From Odontesthes bonariensis (taxonomy: Eukaryota > Chordata > Actinopteri > Atheriniformes > Atherinopsidae): a DNA stretch of 64,000 nucleotides. The first letter of the stretch is position 1, and each line of letters begins with the position of its first letter. The notes below the pieces were generated by a model. The model saw only the letters and a list, made by a program, of their open reading frames with translations. It did not search any database and was not told the DNA's origin. Below are positions 13,138 to 24,467 of the stretch, piece by piece. Position numbers and translations under genes: made by a program. The stretch covers positions 31,556,663 to 31,620,662 of the forward strand of contig NC_134510.1 of assembly GCF_027942865.1 (NCBI RefSeq), written 5' to 3'.

Positions 13138-15243
13138 TTACAGGGTTCTGAACTTTTTCTTTTCTTTTAGTAGCACACTTTTCAGGCTATCAATATCATC
13201 TTGACTGATGGCACTTATTTCACTAGACCATTGCTGAGATTTGATGTGGTCTTTGTCGATGACTCTGCTCATCTCAGTTGTTTTCTGATCTGGTGATGGT
13301 TGTGACCATGCAGTGTGTGATGGTTTATAGCGAGACCGAAGTCTATAATTGCGGTTGCGGTTTCGAGCGGATTGCTGGTCATGTCGATTTTGAAAAGACA
13401 TGTCTTTTTGCGGGTTTGAATGAACACTGTGGTTTTCACTGTGGCAGTGAGTTGGTTCATGGCTGGGCCATGAGGATTTGGAATAGTTGTGTTTGGAGCC
13501 TTTCTTAGGCCGTTGAGAATGTGGCCAGTGGGGGACCTCTGCTGGAGGTCTGCCACTTTGTCCCACTTCTAACTCTGGGGACCAAGAACCAGGGTTCTGG
13601 GTCTGTGTGGTGATGGGTTCTGGCTGTTTAGCTTGTCTATGTTTTTGGAAACCTAGACTGGCCCATTCACGTAGTTGCTGAATGGTAGCAGTGTGAGGGT
13701 TAGCTATAACTCCTAAGTGATAGCTGGTAGTTGGATGGAGGTTTTGAAGGAAAAGAGTTTTGAAACTCATGTCTTCTTCCATTCCTACCTTGTTGCTGAA
13801 ACCAAAATAAGCTTTGAGGAGGCGGTAATAATACTGCTGAGGCAGCTCATTCCGTCCCTGTTTAACCATCATGGCAGCGGTTAAGCCAGATGGGGTCAGC
13901 TCATCTGAAAACTCGCGTTCGAGTGTTTGGCAGAGGAGTGTATAGTCGTTCCGGATGTAATCGGGTTGACGTTCAATGAATCTACTGACTTCGCGGCTAG
14001 ATGTAACCTTAATCAAGTAGAATTTGTTGTTAACTGATGCGTTTGGAAACCTTCGCAGGAAGAAATCAATGTCGTCCAAATATGCTCGGGTGTCATGTGG
14101 CGTCCCAAGAGTCGGTTCGAATCTGGGCACATGGCGAGCAATTTTGTCAAGCTCTTCGTCAGAGGGAGCTTGTGGAACTTGGGGTCCTAGAGTGGGAAAT
14201 GATTGATCCGGTTTACCTGGATCATAAACGATCTTTTCAGATCTGAAAGAATTTGTTGTCGTTGAAGACGGGGGTGAAATAATTGAGCTCTTGTAGGCTG
14301 TTTTCACTTCAGGAAAAGGGTTCCTGCTGTCTTCCTGGGGGAAACCATGTGTTTCCTGTTCATGTCCAGTCTCCAAAGACTGACGTAGGTCTATCTCAAC
14401 ACCTTCTGGTTTATCTGATGGGTGTTCCTGCTGTGGATGAGCGGCGTTTTGCTCATCCTTAGCTTTGCTTGGCTGTTCTGTCAACAGCTGCATTTGTTCC
14501 TGCTCAACATTAAGATGCTTGTCATCAGTTGGCACTTTGGCTGTTAAATCCTGCATTTTCTGCAGAACCACATGTAGAGATTGCTGGGACTGTTTTTGTG
14601 CTTGGTCCACCTTCTTCAGTTGGACTTGGGTTGAAATCAACTCTTGTTGGCAGTTTTGAAGTAGCTGTTCAAGCTTTTTGTTGTTTTCATTGAGTTGAAT
14701 TATTTGTTGGTTTGAGTTCTCAACCTGTGTTGTTAACTCTGTTACTTGGGCATTAGCTTGGCTGGATGCCCTCTCAGTGACTTTAAGTTGGTGTTGGAGG
14801 AATTTGGTTTCCTCCTGAAACTGTGGCTTTTTCTGTGACCGAGTTTTAAGTTTGTCAGCGGCTTGTTCCATCACTTGGTGTGCATGTTTAACGAACACCA
14901 CAGCTAGACTACTTAACATTTTGGTCAGAGATTCTTCTTTGGGCTTTTTAGCTTTTGTCTCAGCCGATGGCTTTACACTGATTGGCTCTGTTTCAGGTGT
15001 TTTAATGCATCTTTTCTTTAAGGCATAACCCAGTATCAACTGTTTTGTTAAGTCCATCATCTTGTTTTTCACTTGTCTCAGAAAGGGTTCTTTCTTGAAA
15101 ATAAGTTTGAGTTTGGAACAAGGGAAATTAGTTGGGTTAATGTGAAGGTAGTTGGGAATAAGGATTGTTCTCCTGAAATTAATTTCTTCCTTTTGAATTT
15201 GTTTACTTGAGAAACAAATAAGGAAGGATGTTAAAATAAACAC
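13138..15243 (-). CDS. gag: Gag-like polyprotein of the LTR element
   Basis: This is an intact 701-codon frame, the only long one in the element. The likely true start is ATG at 15060 (MMDLTKQ), where A stands at -3; the frame is open a further 61 codons upstream. From the N terminus it has a basic Lys/Pro-rich stretch, a long Gln/Leu heptad coiled coil (about residues 120-270), a Pro-rich acidic linker, and an alpha-helical capsid-like region (about 355-560). The capsid-like region contains QGRNELPQQYYYRL, which fits the retroviral major homology region (Q-G-x2-E-x4-aromatic-x2-R-L). A basic Arg/Asn/His/Ser-rich tail (about 580-700) follows and probably binds RNA. I see no CCHC zinc knuckle and no protease motif. 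The exact retroelement family is not recognised. Confidence 0.75.
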   Translation of the reverse strand: MFILTSFLICFSSKQIQKEEINFRRTILIPNYLHINPTNFPCSKLKLIFKKEPFLRQVKNKMMDLTKQLILGYALKKRCIKTPETEPISVKPSAETKAKKPKEESLTKMLSSLAVVFVKHAHQVMEQAADKLKTRSQKKPQFQEETKFLQHQLKVTERASSQANAQVTELTTQVENSNQQIIQLNENNKKLEQLLQNCQQELISTQVQLKKVDQAQKQSQQSLHVVLQKMQDLTAKVPTDDKHLNVEQEQMQLLTEQPSKAKDEQNAAHPQQEHPSDKPEGVEIDLRQSLETGHEQETHGFPQEDSRNPFPEVKTAYKSSIISPPSSTTTNSFRSEKIVYDPGKPDQSFPTLGPQVPQAPSDEELDKIARHVPRFEPTLGTPHDTRAYLDDIDFFLRRFPNASVNNKFYLIKVTSSREVSRFIERQPDYIRNDYTLLCQTLEREFSDELTPSGLTAAMMVKQGRNELPQQYYYRLLKAYFGFSNKVGMEEDMSFKTLFLQNLHPTTSYHLGVIANPHTATIQQLREWASLGFQKHRQAKQPEPITTQTQNPGSWSPELEVGQSGRPPAEVPHWPHSQRPKKGSKHNYSKSSWPSHEPTHCHSENHSVHSNPQKDMSFQNRHDQQSARNRNRNYRLRSRYKPSHTAWSQPSPDQKTTEMSRVIDKDHIKSQQWSSEISAISQDDIDSLKSVLLKEKKKFRTL

Positions 15244-16715
15244 GACTGTGTTATTTTACTCAAAACTGGAAGAAATGCATTTAATTTAGAAGCTTATCAT
15301 TAACCGTTATGGTAAAAAGATGGAAAACATTAATGCTAACACAAAAGGGAACATACAAGCTCTTGGCTGTTGTTTTCTTTAAGCCTTAGTGTCTTATAAT
15401 CAGTTCCTGTTAAGGTAATCTGATTTGGTGAAAGACACACATTTGAGATAAATTAGCTTCAATTAATGTTTCCAAATAACAAAGTTGGTATTGTTTATGT
15501 CAAACAATTGATTCAAATGCATTAAAGAATTTTCAAATACAGCTGGTATTCGTTAGTACCAAGCAAAATGATCAGCTTTCTTTGTGATCCTATTTAATGT
15601 GATCCTGAGCGCTCACATGTCAAAAAGCTTCAAGTGGGCGGGTTTGAGAGAAGGGAGTGAGGAGTTGACGTCACTGGTGACGATTTCTAGCACCGCCCAC
15701 CAATAGTCATTCAAGCACTCAGTGAATTCGCCTCATTTCAACTGGGGAATGAAAGGGTTAACGTCTCTCACAGACAGTGCACAAGCGATGTTGTAGTTTG
15801 CTCACAAACTTTTAAACACAGCTTTGCAACATTCACAATGCTTGACACGGCGGCCTCAGTTCAGAATGCTTCTAAAAGTCACCAACTTTGATAATAACAA
15901 CGAATAGAGTCACCAACTCAATTTTTCTGCAGCAAAATTGGTCTGTCCACTACTGCCGTATATTATTTTAGTTAGGGCTTGTAAGCATTTTAAAAACAAA
16001 CACACCCTCAGTTTTTTCTTTCAACTGGGTTCAACAGACACGGCGTTCCGGTCGTTTATTTAATAATACAAAAACAATTGACTGTTTAAGTCATTCAGTC
16101 ATATTTTATTCATTTATTTTATCAGGAGCGACGGCTCTGATTCATTCAGTTAAGCTCAGCAGCTTTAACTTTCAATAAGTAATCTGTATTACTTTATTTT
16201 AGGCGTCACAACGCTCCGTTGAACAACGTTTAAACTCGCTCCCCCACTTCATGGGGTTTCAATATAGCACCTTGATGCTTTTTTCATGTCCGGCTGCAAG
16301 ATTACAGCAGATCAAACTCCTGTGTTTGAGGAGGCTCTGAGTTGACTAAATTCACCGGGACTCGCGGCTGAATTTGTGATACTCATAAAAATAAAATCAA
16401 CCGTGTTGGAAACTCGCAACTACGGCCAGGCCTTTAAATTCAGCGTTCTTACGCTGTGCATGCAATCTTTATTCTGGGGGGAAACAGCGAGACAGCTGGC
16501 AGCTGGCTGCTCTTCTGCGGTGTGCAATTAATATTGCGCACCCACGGATTTGGAGAGTTATCATGCGTCCACGATTACTCTGATAAAGTGCTTTTAGTCA
16601 TTCTAAGTTTATAAAGACAGACACAGCCACTGCTTGCATTGCTCACACACAGATAATGAACCAGCCAATATCATGTTTATGCTTTCCTTCACGTAAGTCA
16701 GTCTACCGTAAAACG
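15244..16715 (-). other. 5' leader of the LTR element
   Basis: This is about 1.5 kb between the primer site and Gag. No open frame or RNA gene was recognised. A packaging signal would be expected here, but none can be identified by eye. Confidence 0.4.
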
Positions 16716-16732
16716 CCTCGCACGGCGCACCA
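16716..16732 (-). other. Primer-binding site, tRNA-Met type
   Basis: The minus strand reads TGGTGCGCCGTGCGAGG six bases inside the 5' LTR. Compared with the complement of the 3' end of vertebrate elongator tRNA-Met (CCTCACACGGGGCACCA), 15 of 17 bases agree. The sequence also parses as T-stem, acceptor strand, discriminator and CCA. Confidence 0.7.
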
Positions 16733-16738
16733 AAAATA

Positions 16739-19075
16739 TGTAGCGTTACCGGGTATTTATATACCTATTAAATATAAGGATTTATAAGACGTTCTCACTG
16801 TCTTAATATCCTTAAACCTCGAAATTAGGGCACCACCTCGCTGATGTTTAAACTTGCTTTAAGTTACAGTCCAGGGAGGACGACTGTTAAAATCTTACGA
16901 TCCTGGTGTTAAATTAATAATCAATTTAATAATCAATTAATAATCAGTCTCATATCTCGCTACTTTCGTGAAGTTCTCGTTTGGTTGGACAGACATTATG
17001 TAAAGAAAGCATACGACACAATCTGTGATTATAACATATATATAGATATATGAGCTGTTTATTACAATGATATGATCTTAGACATGAACCTTTAAACAAA
17101 CAGGAGATGCATTGAATATGGGTGATTATATAAAACACTTAGTGAATATAAAATAAAATATGGGGAATGGGAAAATACTGGATTTATTCAAATAGTTTGG
17201 GTTGGCTGACTATTTGAATCTAAATACTGTACTGACATTTCGGATTAATTTATCATTCTGTGAAAGCCTCGAGACATCCATCAAACCCACTTTAAGGTGA
17301 AAACGGGTCGGTCTTACTGTGCTGAAGTTCTGTTCAGTCGGTTCGGACCAATGGTAGCGGCCACGCGGGGTCCGAGGGGATTTCTCTTCCGCTCTCTGGG
17401 CCTTCCTGGCTGTGGTGGCTGACCTTTTTAGCTTCTCAGTTGCTTCTTTCACCGGGAAACGGGGACGATGATGTCAAGGGCTTTACTGTGGGATGATCAA
17501 ATCCATCGTTGTGTCAGAGTTGGTCCGTTGCTGCTTTCTCTGATGAAGTGAACTTAAGTTCACAGAAGATTAATAAAAGGTTGCTTGGAGTTGGCTTTCT
17601 TGGTAGGAAAAGGTGATGATGGCGTGGAACAGCGGAGGTTAGGACGTGCGACGTAGAAAGACGTGGGTGGCGAGGGACGAACACAAACACGTAAAACGTG
17701 CATCTTCAGAGTATTTCAATCTGTTTCTTTGTTCGGATCTTTCTTTCTCGTCTCCGGGGTCTCACTGGGTTCTGGAGGGTCTCCTCCGGTCGTCCGCTGC
17801 ATCGTTATCCACACGTCCTTCCGCTCTCTCCTGAGATTATGGGAAAACTCCCAAACTCCGGCGAGCTCTTCTCTTCTGCTTAAACCATCTCTAAAAGTCT
17901 ATGAGCAGCTGTTTTCTGCTCAAATCTCCTTCTGAAACTCTGGGTTGGAACCCTTCTGGAACAAGAGCCAGAGCACAAGAGGGCAGACGCCTGAAGCGAG
18001 CCAGCAAACACGAGCGCAAGCGGGCAAGAAGACAAGAGAGACTGTGTTTTCCGCGGTTCCGGGTTTTGACTCTCGGAGGCGGGGCTTACACTACTTTTTC
18101 AGCCAATGACATGCTTGAACTGTGTGCATGTCTCTGTAAGGTGATCTGTGCTAGGGGGATTTCTGGATTTAGACAAAGAACTTTGTGTTTCTCCATTACT
18201 CCCATCTCATAGAACATTTGTCTCGGTGATTCTGAAAACACCACATCTTGTTAAGATATGCAGATTAAAGATATAACATAGACTTGTAATACAAAGACAT
18301 CAAAATAACACACATGATAAAGACAATTATGACTTTCAAAATTCAGGTGAATATCTATGAAATCGTGACATATGAATAGTGAACCACACAATGCTAATTT
18401 CTGTGTTAACAATGGGGACACCAAACAAATACCAAATAGATACCGAAGGGACATCGTTAGAAGTTACTAGTTGCATATTGTCCATTTTACTGAGTCCTTT
18501 GGTATTTATGTGTTCAACTAATCAACACTGCAGACCACTAGGGGGCAATGTGGTTCCATCAGGCAGGTTGGGCATTTTCCACCAAAATCAGTTCTTTGTC
18601 AATATTTAAGCCAGAATCGTACAAATTGTCTCTATATGCGTCTTGTGATCAAGCGGGAAACCTGAAAGAAATTGTACACGGTTATCAAACACATTTAATA
18701 TAGTTTTAAGATTTACTAAAAGTGAGTCTTCTCAGTTCGTATGTATAGCCATCTGGTCGGTCTGATGGTGAAGAGGGGTGTTAAAGTGTCAACTTTCGAG
18801 TTATGGTCTAGATAAGATAGTAAGTGTCCCACTTTTCCAAGAGTGAGTTCTTTGTTCATTCGAGTTTTCCAATTTTAATGGCAAGTGTCTGTTGGAGTTC
18901 GACTCCCCAAAAGCTCTTAAGGGTGTTGTAAATTAGGCAGTTTCTGTCTCTTTTTCCTTTGTGGAAAGAAAATGAAGATCTGGTTTATATCCACATACGT
19001 AAACATCCCCCACAGGAATGTTGGTTTTGTCAAAGTTTGAAAAACTCTTAATCCACAGGCACTGTGACTGTTACA
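16739..19075 (-). repeat. 5' LTR (element orientation) of the gag-only element
   Basis: This is the direct-repeat partner of 9895-12231, with the same length and nearly identical sequence. It is followed by the right ACTG duplication at 19076-19079. Confidence 0.9.
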
Positions 19076-19079
19076 ACTG

Positions 19080-20990
19080 TAAAATGCATACATTGCTCCT
19101 CAAAATGTACAACAGAGACATTTTTTCCCATCAGTTCTCATCTTTGTAACAGCTCCTGCAGCACTGCTGATGTGGCTGATGTGGCAACGTTAATACTGGC
19201 GGTGTAATGAGGGCTGGTGGATGGTGTTAAACCTTCTGACCTTCATGTACCAGGTTGCCAGTTCTCATCCCAATCGGTACGATGTTCTCCAAGTTCCTTT
19301 CTTTTTGTTTTCTTCCACCCACTAATGGTTACGAGTGAAAAGCACAAGGTTAGGGTTAGGGACATGGTCAGGTTTAGATCCCATGGCATGCTTTTCTATG
19401 TAATCTGCAGTGAGATCAAAAAGAGAAATTTGTCTGAATTTTTCCCTCATCAGTTCAGGCTTTCTGACTGATAAATGTTCTTAATCACATGGAGAATAAA
19501 CATTTGGATTTCCTCAAAAAGTGTGTATTGCTCCAACTTTGAAAACCTCACAGATGTATATGTTTTTATGTGCTTTTTCTTTTCTGTTCAGAAGTTTAGA
19601 CAGTTTGACTTTGGCTAGAATCTAATTCTAAGCTGTTGAGAAATCTTCCCTCAACGGTTTGAACTCACATCATGTGCCTGCATCTTATCAGCTGCTGCAC
19701 TTCAGCTTTTATCAACTGATGGTAACATTTTCCATCAACATTTTTTTTTAAATTTGTGACTGAAGACCCATATATAAAGCCTGACAGTGTCCTTTTAAAG
19801 CAAACAATGTGAACATTCCTATTTCAATCTGTCTGTTTAGAATTATGATGGTGAGGCTTCATCTTGACAGATCTGACAGTTCATAGAAGGTCAAAACCCA
19901 AAGAAACATTCACCTGAACCACACCAGAAACTCCTGGAAACAGGTGAACATGTAAACTCTGCAGACAGTAGAACACCAGGACCATCCTGCAATGAGATGA
20001 CAGTGTGACCATTTATCTCTTTTTACAGCTCAGGACCTAATTTAGTTTTGACTTTATCAGGATTCTATTGAACACCAATGAAAAGAACTGAAGCCTTGTT
20101 AGACAGTCATTCTTCCCCACTTCCCTCTCAGAATTAACATCATGTCCTTATCTGATGCTCTGTTGATAGTTTGACTGATAGGTTAAATATACTGAGCTCG
20201 GACTTCCTTTAGTTCCATATCAGCTTGATGTATTTCAACAACCTGAATTTACCTAAAAAGGTAAAAACAACAACAACAGTATGCCAACTTTTTCTTCATT
20301 TTAACAGACTGAAACATGCATTTGATACTAAATCCATAATATAATAAGATAAACTTTCCCCTCTGTATGTGCATACTCTTTACACCAGAATTCAGACAAC
20401 AGCCCTGGAACCACTTTGTCAAGGGAAATGCAGCACCATCTGCAGGCCAAACAGCAGCAGTCTGCTGCATGTTCTTCCGTGCATGTGTGGCTTCTCTCTG
20501 GGTAGTCCGGCTTCCGCTCAAAGTGCAAAAATATGCATGTTTGGTTCATTGGTGATCCAAATTTGAAGCTAGAATTGATTGTGCATGATTGTCTGTGCTG
20601 GTCCTGCGATGGATTGTTGGCAGCTGGAAAAGGCTACAGCTTCCAACCCAAACCCTAAATTGGATAAAATAATTGTAGACGATGGATGGATGGAAATGTC
20701 AAGATACAATAAAAAAAGAAGTTTAAATATTTAAAAGGCAGGTTTATCACCACAAAATTCTTATGAAATACGTTTTAGCCACTGAAACTATACTCTACAT
20801 TCTCTACAACACACTAGAGAAGAACCTTAAAGGGTTAATACTCAGGTTTGATCTTCATGGATGTTCTCATCATCTTCTTTTCATTTACAGTAACGGCGCT
20901 GAAAGACTGAAACCCCTTCGAACGAACATGAAGTTCCTCTTTGTAAAACCCAAAATTTACCTCCCTGATAGATAGACTTGTTCCTGTCTC
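19080..20990. repeat. Spacer of the duplication unit (between B and C)
   Basis: The same spacer occurs at about 29420-31340 and 51540-53430. It includes a degenerate dispersed-repeat piece ending in gatggatggatgg (about 20590-20700) and a short TTAGGGTTAGGG run near 19350. Three short frames (near 19217, 20367 and 20763) recur in every copy, but no domain is recognised and they are best read as duplicated non-coding DNA. Confidence 0.7.
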
Positions 20991-22572
20991 GATCTCTGTG
21001 GGTGTTTGTGTTCACAGAACAGTTTTAAAAAGCAATGATAAGAATTACTTTTTTCTTCTTGCTCTTAAACTAAAAGCCCTGTTTACGTGAAAACATGAAC
21101 AACCAACTCTGTTCATGGTCACTGTTCACAGGAGGAATCTTTCATCTCACTGTTGCAGCTCATCTTTCAGCTCGATTGTCATAATCAAATAATAAAACAT
21201 CTTTCTATTGAGACTGAAAAACAAACTAGATTTTGAATACGCATGGAATTTATCAATGGATGGAAGTATAAACAGATGGACAGATGTGTCACAGGATTAA
21301 CGTACAAGCAGAGAAACTTCTTTAACCTTCATGACCTGCATGGATTTATACTATGGGAATAAACTAAAGCTTATGTGACTACATACAGCATAGGAACAAT
21401 AATGGTGAATATAATCATTTCTGTAATCATTTTCTGTACAGTTTTTTGGGCTGTTGAAGGAAAAGCAACAAAACAGGGTCTACTGTTACTAGGAATAATA
21501 AATGTTTATATGTAATGCAACATTTCATAACATATATACAATAATTATGATTGTATATAATGTAATTATTGTATGCGTTCTGACATGTGAACTGTATGTG
21601 CTTGTCTACATGAGCAGCAGAATGAGGGTCATACAGCTGTGGGTTAGTCTGAGTCTTACTTTGCAGTTTTGCACCGTACAGAGAAACTGACTTAAACTCT
21701 CTCTTGTAAAATGGCTTTAAACATTCCCTCAGTTCCCCTGTTACGTTTTCCTCTTGAGGTGCTCCAACACCACAACAATCCTGCACTCTCTCAAACTATT
21801 TTCCAGGTTTTTAAAAAAAATTGAGTATCTGCAGTAAATCAGCCCTTATTTGCAGAATGATTTAAAATTTATTGAGCTGAACCAAATAATTCTCACACAA
21901 CAGACTATGGTAAATTAAGTTTTTACCTAAAGTGTTGTCAGTGTTATGCTTCAAAATGCATCCCGCATTTATAATCTATCAGGCAGTATTTGACCTGAAA
22001 CTGACAGAACACGAGGATCTTTTTTAACACTAAGTGTGGAGTTTATCAGTTTCAAACTTGACAGATGTGTGTGGAGTCAGAGCTCAAACACTCTGATATG
22101 AAGTCTGCACAGAAAGATCCAACTCACATTTAAAACCAGAAGTCTCCTGGAGTACAATGAATATGTCCTCTGATCTCATCTGCTCAGTAAAGAAAAAAAA
22201 AAAATAAAGATAGGCTAACTAAGATACTGAAGCTCCTTTTAATAGATATTATTGCTTTTTGTTAAACACACACTCACTCACTGGTTTCTTTTTTGGAGCT
22301 GCTGGTACTAATTAACGACCGTTACTGACTTTATAAAGAAAAAAAAAAGAAATCAACAATGTGACAATGTTTTGGTTACTTACAACAGACAGAAACGTGC
22401 ATTTTCTACAAAGCAGATGTTTAATGTCAGTTGCAGCGTAACAGGAAAATATTTTCTTACATCAAATATTTATTTCGACAGTCATTGTAGCATTTTATCA
22501 AAACTCATACAGCGCCCTCTGCTGGTCAAAAAGCAGCAACAAATATAAGAACTGCAGGACAAACAAAAACAA
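20991..22572. repeat. 3' flank of lectin copy C
   Basis: This is duplicated unit DNA equivalent to 4470-6000. It holds the minus-strand AATAAA at 22469-22474 that serves this position in all five copies. No gene was recognised. Confidence 0.65.
22469..22474 (-). terminator. Poly(A) signal of copy C, displaced by an insertion
   Basis: This is AATAAA on the minus strand. In A, B, D and E the matching signal lies 301-302 nt past the stop (729-734, 5887-5892, 33319-33324, 54837-54842). In C it is about 2.0 kb away because an element sits between. Confidence 0.6.
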
Positions 22573-24269
22573 TTAATACTAGAAAGAGCTGTTCCTGCGA
22601 AACAGCTGTGAGAATGCATGAGCTGAATTACCTTGCTAAAAAAATCTTAAGAAGCTAAAAGATTTGAACATTTTAAAATTTGAATGGTGTCTCTAGCTGA
22701 AAGTATGCTAAAGTAGTTAAGATTTGAAAGGATTTGAAGGATTTGAAAGGATTTGAAAGGATTTGAAGATAAACTTAAGCTAGAAACAATTGAAATGGCT
22801 GAAAGTATGCTTAAATAGTTATATAAAAAAAAAAAATTAAAAATGTAGTCTGACATACTGGGTATTGAACCCAGGCCACCTGCACGAAAGGCTGTTAGTG
22901 TTACCATTAAGCCATTTCGTTCTGTTAAACAGGAAGTGCATATAACCTAGTTAAAGACTACACAGACAGACACAGAGCACAGCTGCTGCAGCCGCGGAAC
23001 AAATCTGAGGCGCAGACTGTCTTCTAACATGTCTTGTGACAAAAGTTGAACAGCTAGCAAAATTATTTTAACACCATTAGAAGCAGAAGGCTTAGAGGAA
23101 CTTAGCAAAGTAGTTTTACATCTGTGGAGTCAACTATATTTAAATCGAAGCAGTTTGAACACACACAACATATATGGACAGATGAGACGGCCGCCCGCCG
23201 ATCGCGGGAGAGAAATGACGCCGAACACTGACTTCAAATACGTCTTGTGAGAAAAGTTGAGCAGCTAGAAAAATAATTTTAACACCATTAGAAACAGAAG
23301 GCTTAGAGGAAGTTAGCAAAGTAGTTTTACATCTGTGGAGTGAACTATATTTAAATCGAAGCAGTTTGAAAACACTTGAAGCTGGTTTTGAGGACTCACA
23401 AATGGCAGATTTCGTCAGAATTTGAGAATTTGTTCAAGCTTAAAGGCTCATAGTTCAAAATCTGTCCATGTGAGCTCTTTAGGAGTTACATTGGCTGAAA
23501 GAGGACAAGTTTTCCTACATTTTAAGGTATAATTTGTTTCTTTCAGTTAAACTGTATGAAAGTTATAGTAATGTGTTTGAAAAGTTGAAACTTATCAGCA
23601 CTGCTGAATGTCTCACTCTAAAATCGAAGAAGGAACTTAATTTTCATATTTTTTAAACTGTCATATTTCAAAATTGGCCGAATATTTTTAAAAGATGAAT
23701 CATTTTGTAATAGCTGAATGTCTTATGAACATTTTAAAATTTGAATGGTGTCTCTAGCTGAAAGTATGCTGAACTAGTTACGATTTGAAAGGATTTGAAA
23801 GGATTTGAAGGATTTGAAGGGATTTGAAGATAAGGATTTGAAGAACTTAATTTTCATATTTTTGAAACTGTCATATTTCAAAATTGGCCGAATATTTTTA
23901 AAAGATGAAACATTTTGTAATAGCTGAATGTCTTATGAACACTTAAAAATTTGAATGGTGTCTCTAGCTGAAAGTATGCTGAAGCAGTTAAGATTTGAAA
24001 GGATTTGAAAGGATTTGAAGATTTACCATTACTTTTAATGGGGGAAAAAGTTGAACAAAAAGCTTAATATCTTAAAAAGTTGAAAAGTTAGAAATACTAA
24101 AAGTAATAGCAGAAAAGAGCTGAAAGAGCTGAACATTTTGATACCAAATTTGTTGAAATAGCTGAAAGTATGCTGAAGAATTTGAATGCCGAAAAACGGC
24201 GGAATAATACGGAATAATAATAAAGAGAAACAGGAACTTAATAGTGAGAATGCTTAATGCATTCTCACA
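22573..24269. mobile_element. Unclassified non-autonomous element in the 3' UTR of copy C
   Basis: This 1.7-kb insertion is absent from the matching place in A, B, D and E (aacaaataataatataatag). Each end is a hairpin: AGCTGTT-CCTGCGA-AACAGCT near 22585-22605 and GAGAATGC-TTAAT-GCATTCTC near 24246-24266. The interior has short arrays of GGATTTGAA-type repeats (22725-22770, 23788-23850, 23995-24022). It also has duplicated blocks of about 170-220 bp (about 23030-23150 against 23240-23370, and 23640-23770 against 23850-23985) and a tRNA-like segment. No transposase is present. Hairpin ends suggest a Helitron/HINE-like element, but clear TC and CTRR ends were not established. Confidence 0.6.
22855..22922 (-). 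other. tRNA-derived (SINE-head-like) segment
   Basis: The minus strand has an A-box-like TGGCTTAATGGTA (22902-22914) and a B-box-like GGGTTCAATACC (22861-22872) in a T-arm with a perfect CTGGG/CCCAG stem. The acceptor strands do not pair, so this is a tRNA-derived pol III promoter relic rather than a functional tRNA. Confidence 0.6.
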
Positions 24270-24467
24270 AATATAATAGTTGAGTATAGTTTTCATATCT
24301 AATTACATTTGGAGAAAACATTTGAATGTCTTTTTCACAGACACATCCTCATATAACTGCTTAAATCAGCACTTTCTTTTGATGATGTAGAAGATAAATA
24401 AAACTATGAACATTTGTTTTAGAAAAAGTGAAATGCAAGTTTTTTTACTTCAGTGTAACAGCAGGAT

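Larger units (their letters stand above)
9895..19075 (-). mobile_element. Complete gag-only LTR retroelement with very long LTRs
   Basis: This 9,181-bp insertion has two equal-length direct LTRs (2,337 bp each), a 4-bp target duplication, a primer-binding site next to the right LTR and a polypurine tract next to the left LTR, so it reads on the minus strand. The internal 4.5 kb has a single long frame (Gag-like, 13138-15243). About 1.5 kb of leader precedes it and 0.9 kb of non-coding DNA follows. No protease, reverse transcriptase, RNase H, integrase or env frame is visible, so it would need enzymes from another element. The near-identity of the LTRs means it is a recent insertion. It resembles the large gag-bearing non-autonomous LTR elements known from plants (TR-GAG) more than any ordinary fish element, but it could also be an internally deleted endogenous retrovirus. 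Confidence 0.85.

Noticed and set aside
13278-14659. Several plus-strand frames of 60-76 codons
   Set aside because: They lie antisense inside the long Gag-like frame and have no domain features; they are shadows.
19340-19370. Interstitial telomere repeat
   Set aside because: Only two TTAGGG units within a dispersed repeat; too short to be meaningful.
19217-19471. 84-codon frame recurring at 29578 and 51671
   Set aside because: It recurs because the spacer is duplicated; no domain, no splice context, and it overlaps dispersed-repeat-like DNA.
20763-20975. 70-codon frame recurring at 31121 and 53212
   Set aside because: Same reason: part of the duplicated spacer with no recognisable motif, and partly missing between A and B.
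22855-22922. Functional tRNA gene
   Set aside because: A and B boxes and the T arm are present, but the acceptor strands do not pair and it is embedded in a mobile element.
22725-24022. CRISPR-like array from the GGATTTGAA repeats
   Set aside because: Repeats are short, contiguous and degenerate, without unique spacers, in a vertebrate genome.
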